39,028 nt of DNA, from positions 145,009-184,036 of the forward strand of contig NW_019775682.1 in NCBI RefSeq assembly GCF_001039355.2, in the 5' to 3' direction. Source of the DNA: Lingula anatina (taxonomy: Eukaryota > Brachiopoda > Lingulata > Lingulida > Lingulidae). Position 1 is the first letter of the stretch. The number at the start of each line of letters is the position of its first letter. Below, in pieces: positions 1 through 11,654 of this stretch. A program made the position numbers and the translations under genes. Under the pieces are notes generated by a model. The model was not told where the DNA came from, did not search any database, and saw only the letters and a list, made by a program, of their open reading frames with translations.

Positions 1-687
1 CATCATGCCCAATATGCTTCAAATTTAATGTAGAGACTTTCGTTATTGCATATTTCCCCGCGTTCAATCCCCGGGAAAATAAATGAATAAATGCCCAGTC
101 GTGAAACTGTATACGTAATTTAAATGGAGCTTATCTCGTGTTTAAAATACACGGTAATCGTGCACTTATCTTGTCTGATAAACTCCAGTTTAGTTGCTGA
201 TGCAAGCGTCCACAACATTTCAAACACATAGAAGCAATTTTCTTCCTTCAGCGGATGTACTTAATGAGATAGGTAAAGATGACTTCAAAACTAAACAGAA
301 CAAGCATTTAGAAAAAAATTCGTGCGGAAGCTATAAAATAAATCTGTAAAAGGGTACCTATTTCTCTTCGGGAAATATACACTTGATAGACAAAGCGACC
401 AATTATGAAAGTACAGCTTTCAGTGATGAACAGCCTTTGATGTCGAAGCCAATGAACCCATCAAAATCACGTTTTTCAATCCCAAGCGGTATGGGGTTAA
501 GGAAGTGATGGATAAGTATAGAGATACACATACGTTGCAATTTTGCTTAAATAGAGATTAATAGCGACGTTTTTATTAAATTTGTGTCCCTGTATATCAG
601 ACGTGTCCTTTAGTCATGTCTTTGCGAATCAGACAGTAATATTTCATTCGAATCAGTTTTACAACGACAAACACGTTTTTGTTACTT

Positions 688-971
688 CCCGCACGAAAAC
701 GCAGTAGATGCTCCAGCGCAGTAGACTACTGCAAACATACTGCAAATATGCCTCAAATCTGCTTCGCATTGGGAGCTAATTAGCATATTTGAAACATGCT
801 TCTATCATGCTGCTTATCTACTGCATTAATGATCCTCCTCTGTACAACCCTACGTAATTTTTGAAGTAGAATTGTAGTAGGGTATACTGCATTTCTACTG
901 CAAATATGCTCCACACCACTACTGCGTTAATGCTTCTTTGCTACTTCGATACTACTGCATTTTTGTGCGGG
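688..971. mobile_element. MITE-like element with terminal inverted repeats
   Basis: The ends are inverted copies of each other. The left end (688-707) reads CCCGCACGAAAACGCAGTAG. The right end (952-971), read on the minus strand, is CCCGCACAAAAATGCAGTAG, so 18 of 20 match. Near-identical 8-mers lie just outside: TTGTTACT at 679-686 and TTGTTAGT at 972-979. Such 8-bp target duplications are typical of hAT transposons, though the left one sits one base away from the repeat. The 284-base body holds many TACTGC and CAAATATGC sub-repeats and no coding frame, so this is a non-autonomous element. The family assignment is inference. Confidence 0.6.
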
Positions 972-979
972 TTGTTAGT

Positions 980-2338
980 GTTAAAACTAAGCCTTACGCT
1001 GACATTATAAAGTCGGCAATACAGAAACCATTCTCACAACGGTGCCGAAAATACATGCAGTGTATCTTAGGCAATTACTTCTTTTCTACACAGAGAACTG
1101 CCTCCTTCGCCATACTGATCTTATTAAATAAAACCCCTCTCTGTGGGTGGATATCGGTTAGAATTCTATTTCCAATCAATCCCTATCAAAGTGCCTCTCT
1201 TTGTGGTACGAGCTCTGTACATGTAAGTCAGATAGCAGACAATGCAGGATAAACTCGCTGGCCGCATTCCCGGTATAGTTAGGCTGCCTTAGTACTTGGT
1301 ATTCGCCATGTGAATATTATTTTTATACACGGGTTCCGTATGTCTTGGACAAATAATAAGAATATTTGTCCAAGGGTATACTAACCAAAGGAAGCCTTAA
1401 TTAACCTAACAACAAGCATCAATTTCCTTCTGTCATTTACAATGGCGGCGGATGGGACAGCAGTGCAATGAAGGTGGCTTCATTCTGTCAGAAATCGTAT
1501 TAAAGCTTCTTGAAAAAGAACGTCTCAATCAATCTTGGCCCTACAGCTTCACTGGAAATAGCTTGCGCGCTCGGATCTTGAAAAAAAAACAACAGTAACA
1601 AGGACCTTGAATACGTATGTGCATCTACTGGTTTCAGAAAATTGACCTTTGCGTAATTGGGCAGAAGTGAGGCCACACGTGAGAAGCAAACGTTCATAAC
1701 TCATATGTAACATTTAACCTTTAGTGAAAAGACGTGTTATGTATAGAATGGTGTTTAATTTAATTTTAAAGATTTGTAAAGGCAATGCAGACGATTTAAA
1801 AGTATTAATTTATTTATCACGAAGCTCATCATGTAATTTTCATTTTATAGTTGGCAAAAAAAGGAGTAAAAGAGCAATTCATTGCCCTCCTCCCTCCCCC
1901 AGCAATAAGCATGATGTGTAATGCTAACTTCCCTAATGAAGAGCATAATTTCTTACATACAATTATGGGCAAGGAAGAACTCGTTCATCATATCTTCTCC
2001 CCAAGTTCCTGGTTACCGTGTATGTCTGTTGCCTGGATTTCAAAAAACCACCAATGCACGCTAAACGATTTGACGCATATTGAAATGAACGATACCGACA
2101 AGGCAAACCAGTCATACGTTACCAACATATTACCTACATTTTTTTGTGAAATTCATCGCTATATTGAGACGTTTTAAAATAGCTAGCTGTTCAATATTTC
2201 CAAACCCAATCCATTACATAATTATACAGAAGCGTGTAACTGCTATACTTGTCACATCAGTTTTCATTAGTATTCGTTAATTTTGTCACAAACATCGGCG
2301 CTATTTCGCAATCAAATTACAGAAATGTATGAAATGCA
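980..2338. other. Gene-free stretch
   Basis: AT-rich sequence without a recognisable gene. The open frames at 938-1252, 1724-1921 and 1851-2177 are short, show no family resemblance and lack convincing splice or start context. Apart from the hairpin at 1344-1374, nothing could be assigned. Confidence 0.5.
1344..1374. other. Perfect 12-bp hairpin
   Basis: CTTGGACAAATA at 1344-1355 is exactly inverted at 1363-1374 (TATTTGTCCAAG), leaving a 7-base AT-rich loop. No gene lies nearby, so a role as terminator or RNA is not supported. It could be the collapsed end of a foldback repeat. Confidence 0.55.
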
Positions 2339-2551
2339 TTAGACTTTGATTTTGGACCATGTTGCGTATTCACAATGCTTTCCACTTGCTTTTCCAACTA
2401 TTCCCCTTAAATACCTATTGTCGGTCCATAAAACGTCTAGGCACCTATAAGCATGTTCTGTGATCCATCCCGTGGGATTTGCCGCAGCGTTTGGGCTTCT
2501 TTCTTCAGCAATCCTGCACAACACAGCCATTACTGCCCTGTTATAGTCTAA
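2339..2551 (-). CDS. Possible terminal coding exon, weakly P2X7-like cysteine-rich domain
   Basis: Read on the minus strand, a good acceptor (pyrimidine tract ending GCTTTCAG, just above 2551) is followed by an open frame of about 70 codons. The frame begins LDYNRAV and ends ATWSKIKV before a TAA at 2339-2341. The stretch ITEHAYRCLDVLW recalls the 'CITEH..F..VCLDVW' pattern of the P2X7-C-terminus-like cysteine-rich domain found in many invertebrate proteins, including repeat-borne ones. However, several expected cysteines are absent. Upstream exons would lie to the right, in the duplicated block and gap, and none was found. The resemblance comes from memory and is weak. It may be a decayed repeat-derived exon. 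Its first 53 bases recur at 4062-4114 as part of the duplicated block. Confidence 0.28.
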   Translation of the reverse strand, partial: LDYNRAVMAVLCRIAEERSPNAAANPTGWITEHAYRCLDVLWTDNRYLRGIVGKASGKHCEYATWSKIKV

Positions 2552-3292
2552 CTGAAAGCAACGGGAAAAAATTAAGGCCAAAGATAATGATGATTGTGAC
2601 CTTAAGGTAAAATATCTTGGCAGGCAACCCGACCGTTAATTAGCTTAAAGATCCATAGGCGCGTTGGGAATAGCGTTCGTGGCATCGGCAAGCCGGCGAA
2701 CAAGCATAAATTAGGAGCTCAGCTGATTACTGTCAGTTTTGTCACAGGGGGCGTGAGAAATAATTTCAACCTGACTTGTATTTCAAACCGTCCAAAACAC
2801 TGAGCTATGACTTAATTCAGCTGACTGAGGACAGTGTGCGCGGGACCTGCTGTTGAGGTTCTGGTTTTATGTTAGAACGTCACTTACAACCCTTGGCCAT
2901 TGAAAAATAAAATATTGTCATGTATGTCCCAATAAAATGTCTCCGGCGGTCAGTACATATTAGTATTGTTAAAACAACCGTTATTTCCTTATTCGGAGTA
3001 ATGGTGTATGTGATATACATTCAATACTGTAAATTGCCTACTGCAATGCAAAGGAATGCTTCTCGGGTACCTTATTATTTTTTAAGACAGCACTCGTCTT
3101 AGATGTTCTTAATAGACAGCTAAATATCAGTATACGAAATGAGTAAAACGCCTTGAGCGAAGGAATCCATTGGAATCCCCCTTCTATAATATTTCTGGAT
3201 ATGACGTAATGGGTTTGATGGTTGATTGGATCTTTAAAAGGCCACTTTAATAGTACCTACACACCTGAAGCTCACAAACACAATTCAAGACA
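2499..3292. repeat. Left copy of a 794-base duplicated block
   Basis: This block recurs at 4062-4855 at a constant offset of 1563, with no difference found in the lines compared. It ends exactly where the run of N begins. The pairing of a contig's last bases with the next contig's first bases suggests a failed merge rather than a biological repeat. Confidence 0.9.
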
Positions 3293-4061
3293 NNNNNNNN
3301 NNNNNNNNNNNNNNNNNNNNNNNNNNNNNNNNNNNNNNNNNNNNNNNNNNNNNNNNNNNNNNNNNNNNNNNNNNNNNNNNNNNNNNNNNNNNNNNNNNNN
3401 NNNNNNNNNNNNNNNNNNNNNNNNNNNNNNNNNNNNNNNNNNNNNNNNNNNNNNNNNNNNNNNNNNNNNNNNNNNNNNNNNNNNNNNNNNNNNNNNNNNN
3501 NNNNNNNNNNNNNNNNNNNNNNNNNNNNNNNNNNNNNNNNNNNNNNNNNNNNNNNNNNNNNNNNNNNNNNNNNNNNNNNNNNNNNNNNNNNNNNNNNNNN
3601 NNNNNNNNNNNNNNNNNNNNNNNNNNNNNNNNNNNNNNNNNNNNNNNNNNNNNNNNNNNNNNNNNNNNNNNNNNNNNNNNNNNNNNNNNNNNNNNNNNNN
3701 NNNNNNNNNNNNNNNNNNNNNNNNNNNNNNNNNNNNNNNNNNNNNNNNNNNNNNNNNNNNNNNNNNNNNNNNNNNNNNNNNNNNNNNNNNNNNNNNNNNN
3801 NNNNNNNNNNNNNNNNNNNNNNNNNNNNNNNNNNNNNNNNNNNNNNNNNNNNNNNNNNNNNNNNNNNNNNNNNNNNNNNNNNNNNNNNNNNNNNNNNNNN
3901 NNNNNNNNNNNNNNNNNNNNNNNNNNNNNNNNNNNNNNNNNNNNNNNNNNNNNNNNNNNNNNNNNNNNNNNNNNNNNNNNNNNNNNNNNNNNNNNNNNNN
4001 NNNNNNNNNNNNNNNNNNNNNNNNNNNNNNNNNNNNNNNNNNNNNNNNNNNNNNNNNNNNN
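3293..4061. other. Assembly gap (769 N)
   Basis: An unbroken run of N. Open frames that cross it are meaningless. The two flanks carry the same 794 bases, so the gap may have no real content. Confidence 0.99.
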
Positions 4062-4855
4062 CTTTCTTCAGCAATCCTGCACAACACAGCCATTACTGCC
4101 CTGTTATAGTCTAACTGAAAGCAACGGGAAAAAATTAAGGCCAAAGATAATGATGATTGTGACCTTAAGGTAAAATATCTTGGCAGGCAACCCGACCGTT
4201 AATTAGCTTAAAGATCCATAGGCGCGTTGGGAATAGCGTTCGTGGCATCGGCAAGCCGGCGAACAAGCATAAATTAGGAGCTCAGCTGATTACTGTCAGT
4301 TTTGTCACAGGGGGCGTGAGAAATAATTTCAACCTGACTTGTATTTCAAACCGTCCAAAACACTGAGCTATGACTTAATTCAGCTGACTGAGGACAGTGT
4401 GCGCGGGACCTGCTGTTGAGGTTCTGGTTTTATGTTAGAACGTCACTTACAACCCTTGGCCATTGAAAAATAAAATATTGTCATGTATGTCCCAATAAAA
4501 TGTCTCCGGCGGTCAGTACATATTAGTATTGTTAAAACAACCGTTATTTCCTTATTCGGAGTAATGGTGTATGTGATATACATTCAATACTGTAAATTGC
4601 CTACTGCAATGCAAAGGAATGCTTCTCGGGTACCTTATTATTTTTTAAGACAGCACTCGTCTTAGATGTTCTTAATAGACAGCTAAATATCAGTATACGA
4701 AATGAGTAAAACGCCTTGAGCGAAGGAATCCATTGGAATCCCCCTTCTATAATATTTCTGGATATGACGTAATGGGTTTGATGGTTGATTGGATCTTTAA
4801 AAGGCCACTTTAATAGTACCTACACACCTGAAGCTCACAAACACAATTCAAGACA
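4062..4855. repeat. Right copy of the 794-base duplicated block
   Basis: This copy starts at the first base after the N run. The match continues to 4855, the base corresponding to the last one before the gap. It is followed at once by AAAC and a 15-base G run (4859-4873), a common place for assemblies to stop. Confidence 0.9.
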
Positions 4856-4858
4856 AAC

Positions 4859-4873
4859 GGGGGGGGGGGGGGG
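4859..4873. repeat. G homopolymer
   Basis: Fifteen consecutive G directly after the duplicated block. Its length is probably unreliable. Confidence 0.95.
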
Positions 4874-7800
4874 CGTTAGGATGAAAGTCACATTTGTGTT
4901 ACACATGCTATAACCCAGTATATACAAGTAAAGGTTCATGTACATGTGCGCACTTGCTTCTAAATGCATCCACATGAAAACGCATTGGGTTTCAAATAGT
5001 TTTATATTATTAGGGGGAATTACAAACACATGTCGCGTGACCTACCTATTCGTATCAATTATTAACGTGAACAATATTCTGATTATTATGGTTAATCGAT
5101 TAAATTATACAAAAGTTATCAATGGAACTTAGCCCAGACGGGTACAGTAGATCCGGTAGTAGGCCAATATTCGTGCACAACTTCTTAGTGAATAAAGCAA
5201 TATGCCCGCTTTCTGGGCAAAACTCAAAAAGGACCTAGACTAAACGGCTTTTATGTTTTGCACCATTACTTATTAATAATTCCTTAGGTTCTATATGAGT
5301 TATGGTTTATTTTGACTGCCACATTCTTCCTGACATTTAAAAAGGAAATATTGACATCAGGTACTGTTTTTGAGAGGTTTTATCGTTTTGAACAGTCTGA
5401 ATTGGGGAAGAGCAGGATATTAAGACATTAAAAATGGCTTCAGGACATTCCAAACGTAAGTGATAAATGATCGCAAATAAAAAATAATATTATCTAAATG
5501 TAGCAACCAACCTAGACTCTCGCAAAATAAATATCTGCAAAAAAATGATAACGATTAAATGTTTCACGTACAGAACACGTACACCAACAACTTTTCGTTG
5601 CACGAAGTTACAAATATGGGATAATCATACATCCCTCATACTATTTAACTACCATAGTACATATTTACTTAAGAACGATAATGAGTGCAACGGATATAGA
5701 TTAATGTAAAATGTTTGAAACAAAAAATGAAAATAATGAAAATAATGAAAATACACTCCCTCAGTCTTAATCAAAAGTTGGAGAAGGACCTTTTCTTACA
5801 AACTGGCCTTCGGGAACACAATGTGAGGCATCCTTTGTGCATGAAGAAAGATCCAATCCTAGGTTTATGGTATGTCAAAGAAGTATTGACTGAAATCTAA
5901 TGACGTTTACTTATCCACTCAAGTGTTACGTCAGAAAGACAAATCTGCTCTCTTATTCCCGATGGTAATTCCTTCATTAAAGTAATTGCAAAGTTATCAA
6001 GAAAGACTTAACTCTTATATCATCAAAAATTATCACTTAATACCATCTATGTAGAATAAGGAGATTTAACTTAAATAATGGTCATTGCAGGGTGTGGAAT
6101 TACGTATTAAAGAAGTCCTGGATGCTTGGTGTTTCCACACATTGCACGGCTTATACTTTAAACGGATGGCAACTCTTTATTTTGGCAGAAAAGTGCAATA
6201 AAACAGATTTACCTCAAGTAAACTACAATTTTTCCATAATGAATCCGTCCAGACATTCAAAGTGAGTCGGTTTTTTTATAAGTGTGGTTTTTGTAATAAT
6301 CTCTTTTAGAGATATTTACGGAAGGTAGCGTGGTCTGATGGGAAGTACAGCTTTCAGAATAATGGCGATGAACGTCGTATTGGTGGCAAAATAGAATTTA
6401 TTAAGATCTATGTGTTGTTTCCAATGTACATACTGTGGAAATTAAGATGTCATAGGAAGAGTTGTTACTTCTTTAATACAACATGTTACTGTATAATAAC
6501 TTTGCGTCAGGGGCGCAGAACATTTGACATAAAATAATACTGTCTACTACCATTGCCAAAAATGATTTTCGATCTTCTTATCTTGTTACCAAATATCCAC
6601 CGTTCTATTTATGGATTCGTTCCACACGAAAACACATAAACCACAAACGCTATATATGGCATTGTTTTATTTCATCATATAAATGTGCTTAGTCAAGAAA
6701 TGTTCAGTTTAAAAACCCTTGAGTTAGGAAAATTATTATAGTCAACCTTTGATGATTTACCCACCAAGCTATCGAAAGGAAATTGCTACCATTAAGTACT
6801 AAGTCATAGAATGTCAATCAAGTGAAAATAAGTGGTAGAAACAGGGACCGAAGATAGCGGAGCCGCCCGACTGCGAACAGTCCAAATAATTAGATGAGAT
6901 CAAAGTTTATTATTATATGTCTTTTAACTTACGTGGTTTCGTCAACAACAGGACAACCTTACACCGGAAGTATTCCAGACAGAGAACACAAGATTCCCGT
7001 ATGCGTACGGCTGATGATTATAAATGCCACTTTGAGCAACCTGGTTGTCTAATGAGGTCATTTAGGCTCTGTTCTCACAACTTTTAGATCGATCTATCAC
7101 CGCGGGGAGTCTCAGTAGATTACTGTCAGATAATCCGCCTTAAGTGTCCGTCCCCGCCTACTACAAGCTATAAGGGGTAATTAACTTTCGTGTCCGCCCG
7201 GCTGACAGCTATTTAGCGTGAACCCCCAGGGAGTTAGGTCGATCCAATGTAGGTCGATCTAATCTATGAGAATGGGGTGTAAGTTTCTTTCCCGTTTCAT
7301 TTAGCCTGCTTGTGAACTTGCATTAGGCTGAAATTTTGGATCTTAATGTATCGCCATACTTTCAATCACGGAGAGAGCATATTTGAGAGGCCCACCTACA
7401 GCCGACTATGAAATTCGGTCCATGAAACAGGGTTGGAGGCCGATTTTCTCTTTGGTTAAAGCAGTACGTCTTCATTTAAAAAGTCCATAAGGAATCCAAG
7501 TTCAAATTGACATAGATTGCGTGATGTGACATGTCTGTCATACAGTAATGGAAATAAATGAGAAATCTTTCACGCTTTGAAAGATTGAGTTAAATCCATC
7601 GGCATATGGGATTAAAAATCACGAAATGAGGTAGGAGCCATGGTTCCCTAAAGTCTCCATTGAAGTGTTGTCGTCTTTTGATAATGTTGAGTTTAATCGT
7701 CTAGCAATTGCGTTCAATTTAGCTAAAAGGTTAATCAGACAGCAGAGATCGGTGTCTGGAGGGGCGGTTTTTGAGGGATGAGGGCAAGTTGTTCTAACTA

Positions 7801-8687
7801 AGTGCGAAATGAAGTGTGACATCAACAGCGTCATCGTCAGGAAGCTGTTGAAATGCATATACAAATTTAAGGACAAAAAATGAGAGCGGTATCCACGTTG
7901 ATCTTCGGAGGATATTTTTAGTGAACGACCAGGACTTCATATATTTGACCAAAAATGGATACACACACACACAAAAAAAATACTTGACAATGTGAAGCAT
8001 TCGCTGTTAAATGCTTTGCCGATCTTTGGTTGTCTGACAATTTTAATTACATATTGACCATAACATCATTTGTTCCCCACACCTAATGCGATTAGTCGGA
8101 CAACCTCTTCCACAAATTAAGTTACATGGACATTCACTCTGATTAAAAGCCAGTAAAAACAGAATGCACAACGCTGGCTGCCAAAAAGGAAGCATTGGAT
8201 TCGGTTAAGCCATTCATCTTTATTACGTCGATGTTTTTTGACAGCTGACAAGAAAAGCCAGAAGGGGGCCACTTGTCAGCTCAGCGTTACTTTGAACATT
8301 AGCGTCACGCTATTTGCTGTTTGCAGTTAAATTTGCTGTGGAAAGCATTCAAAGGATTGTAACAAGTTCATGTGCTTGTTTTTGCACGATAAATGGTTCC
8401 TACATGGAAATTACATAAACAATCTGATATTAGTTATTTGAACATATACATTCATATACATTTGAATGGTTAGTAATATTTCTATGTCACTGCCTCAATC
8501 CTGTGCCTTGGGTTCTAGATTTCGGTATTGCCAGCTCAATCTTGATTTCATATATAACCTACATCAGCAATACTAGCACCAGCACCGTAAAGAGTTAACA
8601 CATGGGTAGGTAAAGTGAACAAGCTAGCTTTATAGCGCCCTGGTATGACATTCAGGGTACGATCCTGTTGCTTTCTTGCTTGACTGT
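4874..8687. other. Gene-free AT-rich stretch
   Basis: No exon could be supported on either strand: the longest frames (60-85 codons) show no family resemblance and no consistent splice signals. No long tandem repeat was seen. Confidence 0.45.
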
Positions 8688-8863
8688 GGCCCCATTCAGA
8701 ATAGGGGGCTAACTAGTCCGAGGGCCAAATATGGCGACCCACTACGAAGCTTGCCGTTTTATTCTCCAATAGACACTGAATAGATATCCCGTGAGGAAAG
8801 TATTCAAGTGGGTCGGCCATATTTGACCCTCGAACTAGTTAGTCCCCTATTTTGAATGAGGCC
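8688..8863. mobile_element. Foldback (inverted-repeat) element
   Basis: The arm at 8688-8744 (57 bases) is inverted at 8806-8863 (58 bases) around a spacer of about 61 bases. The arms differ by five transitions, a one-base indel and the innermost base, so they are roughly 90% identical. Both contain CTAACTAGT and CAAATATGG. No coding capacity and no clear target-site duplication are present. It is probably a foldback MITE, and a transcript would form a long hairpin. Confidence 0.75.
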
Positions 8864-10052
8864 TGTCTGTTTGTATACATGTAAATTGCACCTAACCATT
8901 AGACCTGCTCTTCTCTCTGTCTGCCTGTCTGTCTGTGAGTTTGTATGTTTGTATGTACGACTGACTGCCTACCATTTGAACGTCTAAATCTGTGTACACA
9001 TTCGATTGCACTGCAACCCACAGACCCGTTCCAATTGACGCATATTTACGTTCATCGTACATCATGGACATACTATATTACTATACATGTAGTTAAGGGC
9101 AATTTTTAAACAAATGCACGCTGTCTTAAATTTCAAACCAACATGATCTGGTTTTGACTCAGACTTGCGACGTACCACCTAATATCGTTATGTTGAAGCA
9201 CTTATTTGTGAATTCCGCTGGGAAATAACGCAAGTACCATGCCTCTGGCATGGAAAGAAGGGCCCGCTGGTTTGTAAACTGGTGTTTTTACTCTGTCATC
9301 ATGATAGATTTATGTCAATATTGATTGCATGAGAGACACTGTAAACATTATACACACGAGGAAACGAACTGATCCATTACAATGTAGATTGTTCCTTTGA
9401 ACTCTGATCAACCCAAGACACGGGGGGGGGGGGGTGGGGGGGGGCGATGTGACATTATAAAGTCAGTTTTGGTATTTAAGCCCGTGATACGCTTTCAATA
9501 GTTTATGTTTAATAGATGTTCCTTTCTTTGTTGGAAAACATAGTATCGATCTAAGTTTGTTGTAAGTTGTATAGGCCAAAGATGAAGCTATTCAAAACAA
9601 GATCTGGAAAACACGTTATAACGCACTTTAAAATGAATGAACTACATAAGCCATTTAAAACAGAAAACATCATAATTCGTCTCATGCAACGCCAATCCCA
9701 GATGTACTGTAGGATAGGTCAAGTTATGTTTTATGTATGCTGCTAAAACAGTGTAACAAAAGGCGCTTCATAATTTACAGTTGGGAAGTAGTTTATGAGA
9801 TGGCAATTTGTCAAAGACCATGTATATTATGAAGCTCCTTGGCCGTTTATGTATACGAAATGCCCATGATATTTCATCACTTACGGCAACAAGATCTGCG
9901 GGATTTACATCCATGAATAGGACCCTCTCTGCTGTTAACGTTGTTGATGTTGTTGTGTTTTGGTTGTTGGAATGTGAGGACAACAAGCACAGAATTCATA
10001 CTATTTGTTTATCCGATTATGTTCATATCTTTGTGATATTTAATTGAAACGT
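8864..10052. other. Gene-free stretch
   Basis: No gene recognised. It contains CTGT-rich and TGTATG-rich simple sequence at about 8920-8960 and the G tract at 9422-9444. The overlapping frames at 9768-9986 and 9808-10047 lie on opposite strands and neither looks like a known protein. Confidence 0.45.
9422..9444. repeat. G-rich homopolymer tract
   Basis: Twenty-two G interrupted by one T. It is a likely sequencing and assembly weak spot and could form a G-quadruplex. Confidence 0.9.
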
Positions 10053-10102
10053 GCACACACACACACACACACACATACACGCACACACACACACACACGC
10101 AC
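10053..10102. repeat. (AC)n microsatellite
   Basis: About 50 bases of AC dinucleotides with single-base interruptions (ATAC, ACGC). Confidence 0.95.
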
Positions 10103-11581
10103 GCAATATATGTACTAGTATATGTACTATACACCGAATTTATGCAAACATAAGGACAAATTAACCACTTGTACATGTACTTTGATCGTAAACAATGCGA
10201 TCATGCACCGTTAAAGTATTAGGCAATGCGCCAAACTGGAAAAAGCGAGTTCAAAGATGGAGCTTGATTTTTTAATTCCGATTCTGTCAAATTGGTGAAA
10301 AACTCCATCAATGCTTCCAGTGTTATTTGGTATGCTGTAGTGTAACTAAAATTGAAAGCAATTCTCGAAACCAATTTCTGTCGTCTAGACTAGCAATGGC
10401 AGTGAGAATGCCCTTGACCCAACATCATTATCACTCATAGTTAAAAGATAATAGAATTACTCTACGCCAGTAACTTTGGCGTCAAGCGCGTTATTCCCAG
10501 TTGGTTTGAGTGTCCGATGAGTCGATTTATGATGAATTTTCTGAGAAAAAAAACTCGCTGGAAATCAAAGTCACCAAACAACTTTACAAGATTATTCCAG
10601 GAAATGGCACACGACCATTTCTAGAATATGCTATTTATATTTCATAAGAACTCAATCATTTGACAAGTGACATGAATTACAATCGATTATACAACATCAG
10701 ACGCATTTTGCGTTTGATTGTATCATATCATATTTTTGCCTTATCAATCACATCTGTCATTTTATCATGTTATCTTTGAAATACCGGTAATTGAAGCGCT
10801 AGAACTTGATTTATAGGAACAATGTTTGATGCTGCCCAAGAAAATAGGTACCATTGCATCTGTTTGAATTGCTGCTTGTGTTATATTTCTTTATTTATGG
10901 TGTTACATCTTCTTCCGCTTATTTCATATTCCCCGAACACGAGGCACTGCATGGTTTTTCTAAACCATGTATATACGCTAACATGTATTGTCAAGTGATA
11001 AATGGCCATAAAGTCTTCCTGCACCAGCTACACGTACCCTGTGTGTCCGCCTTTGACCGTTTAGTGCCCTCTGATTAGTTCGTAGCCCTATTTCAATTCG
11101 ACTACTTCCGGTCTGGCGGCTCCTCATCTGTTGAGTTGCAGATCTATTTTTCATAATTGATGTTTTTGATGTATTTCCCTGGGAACAAAACAGAAGATTT
11201 AACAACCAAATATCCCACTGCTTGTTTTACCACCCGGTAATGGCACCCATTGAATTACAGGGTTAACTCCAAAGGTTCTGTACATGCTATTTACTTAAAA
11301 TACGGGCGTTACGGATATTACTTGACACCTTGGTGTCTATTGATGAACGCTAAATATGCTAACTGTGACAAGAGGTGACACCCAGTGCCCAACTGCTATC
11401 AGATGATTAACGATGTACACTGTAAATTCACTAGTATATTCTCATCCGAGGCAGTAGTCACTTCGACATTGTCAGCTTCAGTGTGCGTGCAGTGACTTCG
11501 TGGGAGTGCGTGTCTTTTTCGTGTCTATTTGCATAACTGTTTGTGTGTGTGTTGTGTGCTTTTGAGCGCACGCGCCTGTGC

Positions 11582-11582
<1 letters not shown>

Positions 11583-11653
<71 letters not shown>
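11583..11653. repeat. Compound (TC)n-(TG)n microsatellite
   Basis: TC dinucleotides at 11583-11616 switch directly to TG dinucleotides at 11617-11653. The open frames on both strands here (Ser-Leu, Cys-Val and Arg-Glu runs) are products of the repeat, not genes. Confidence 0.95.

Positions 11654-11654
<1 letters not shown>

Noticed and set aside
3222-4144. Long open frames on both strands over the N run
   Set aside because: They are open only because N codons contain no stop.
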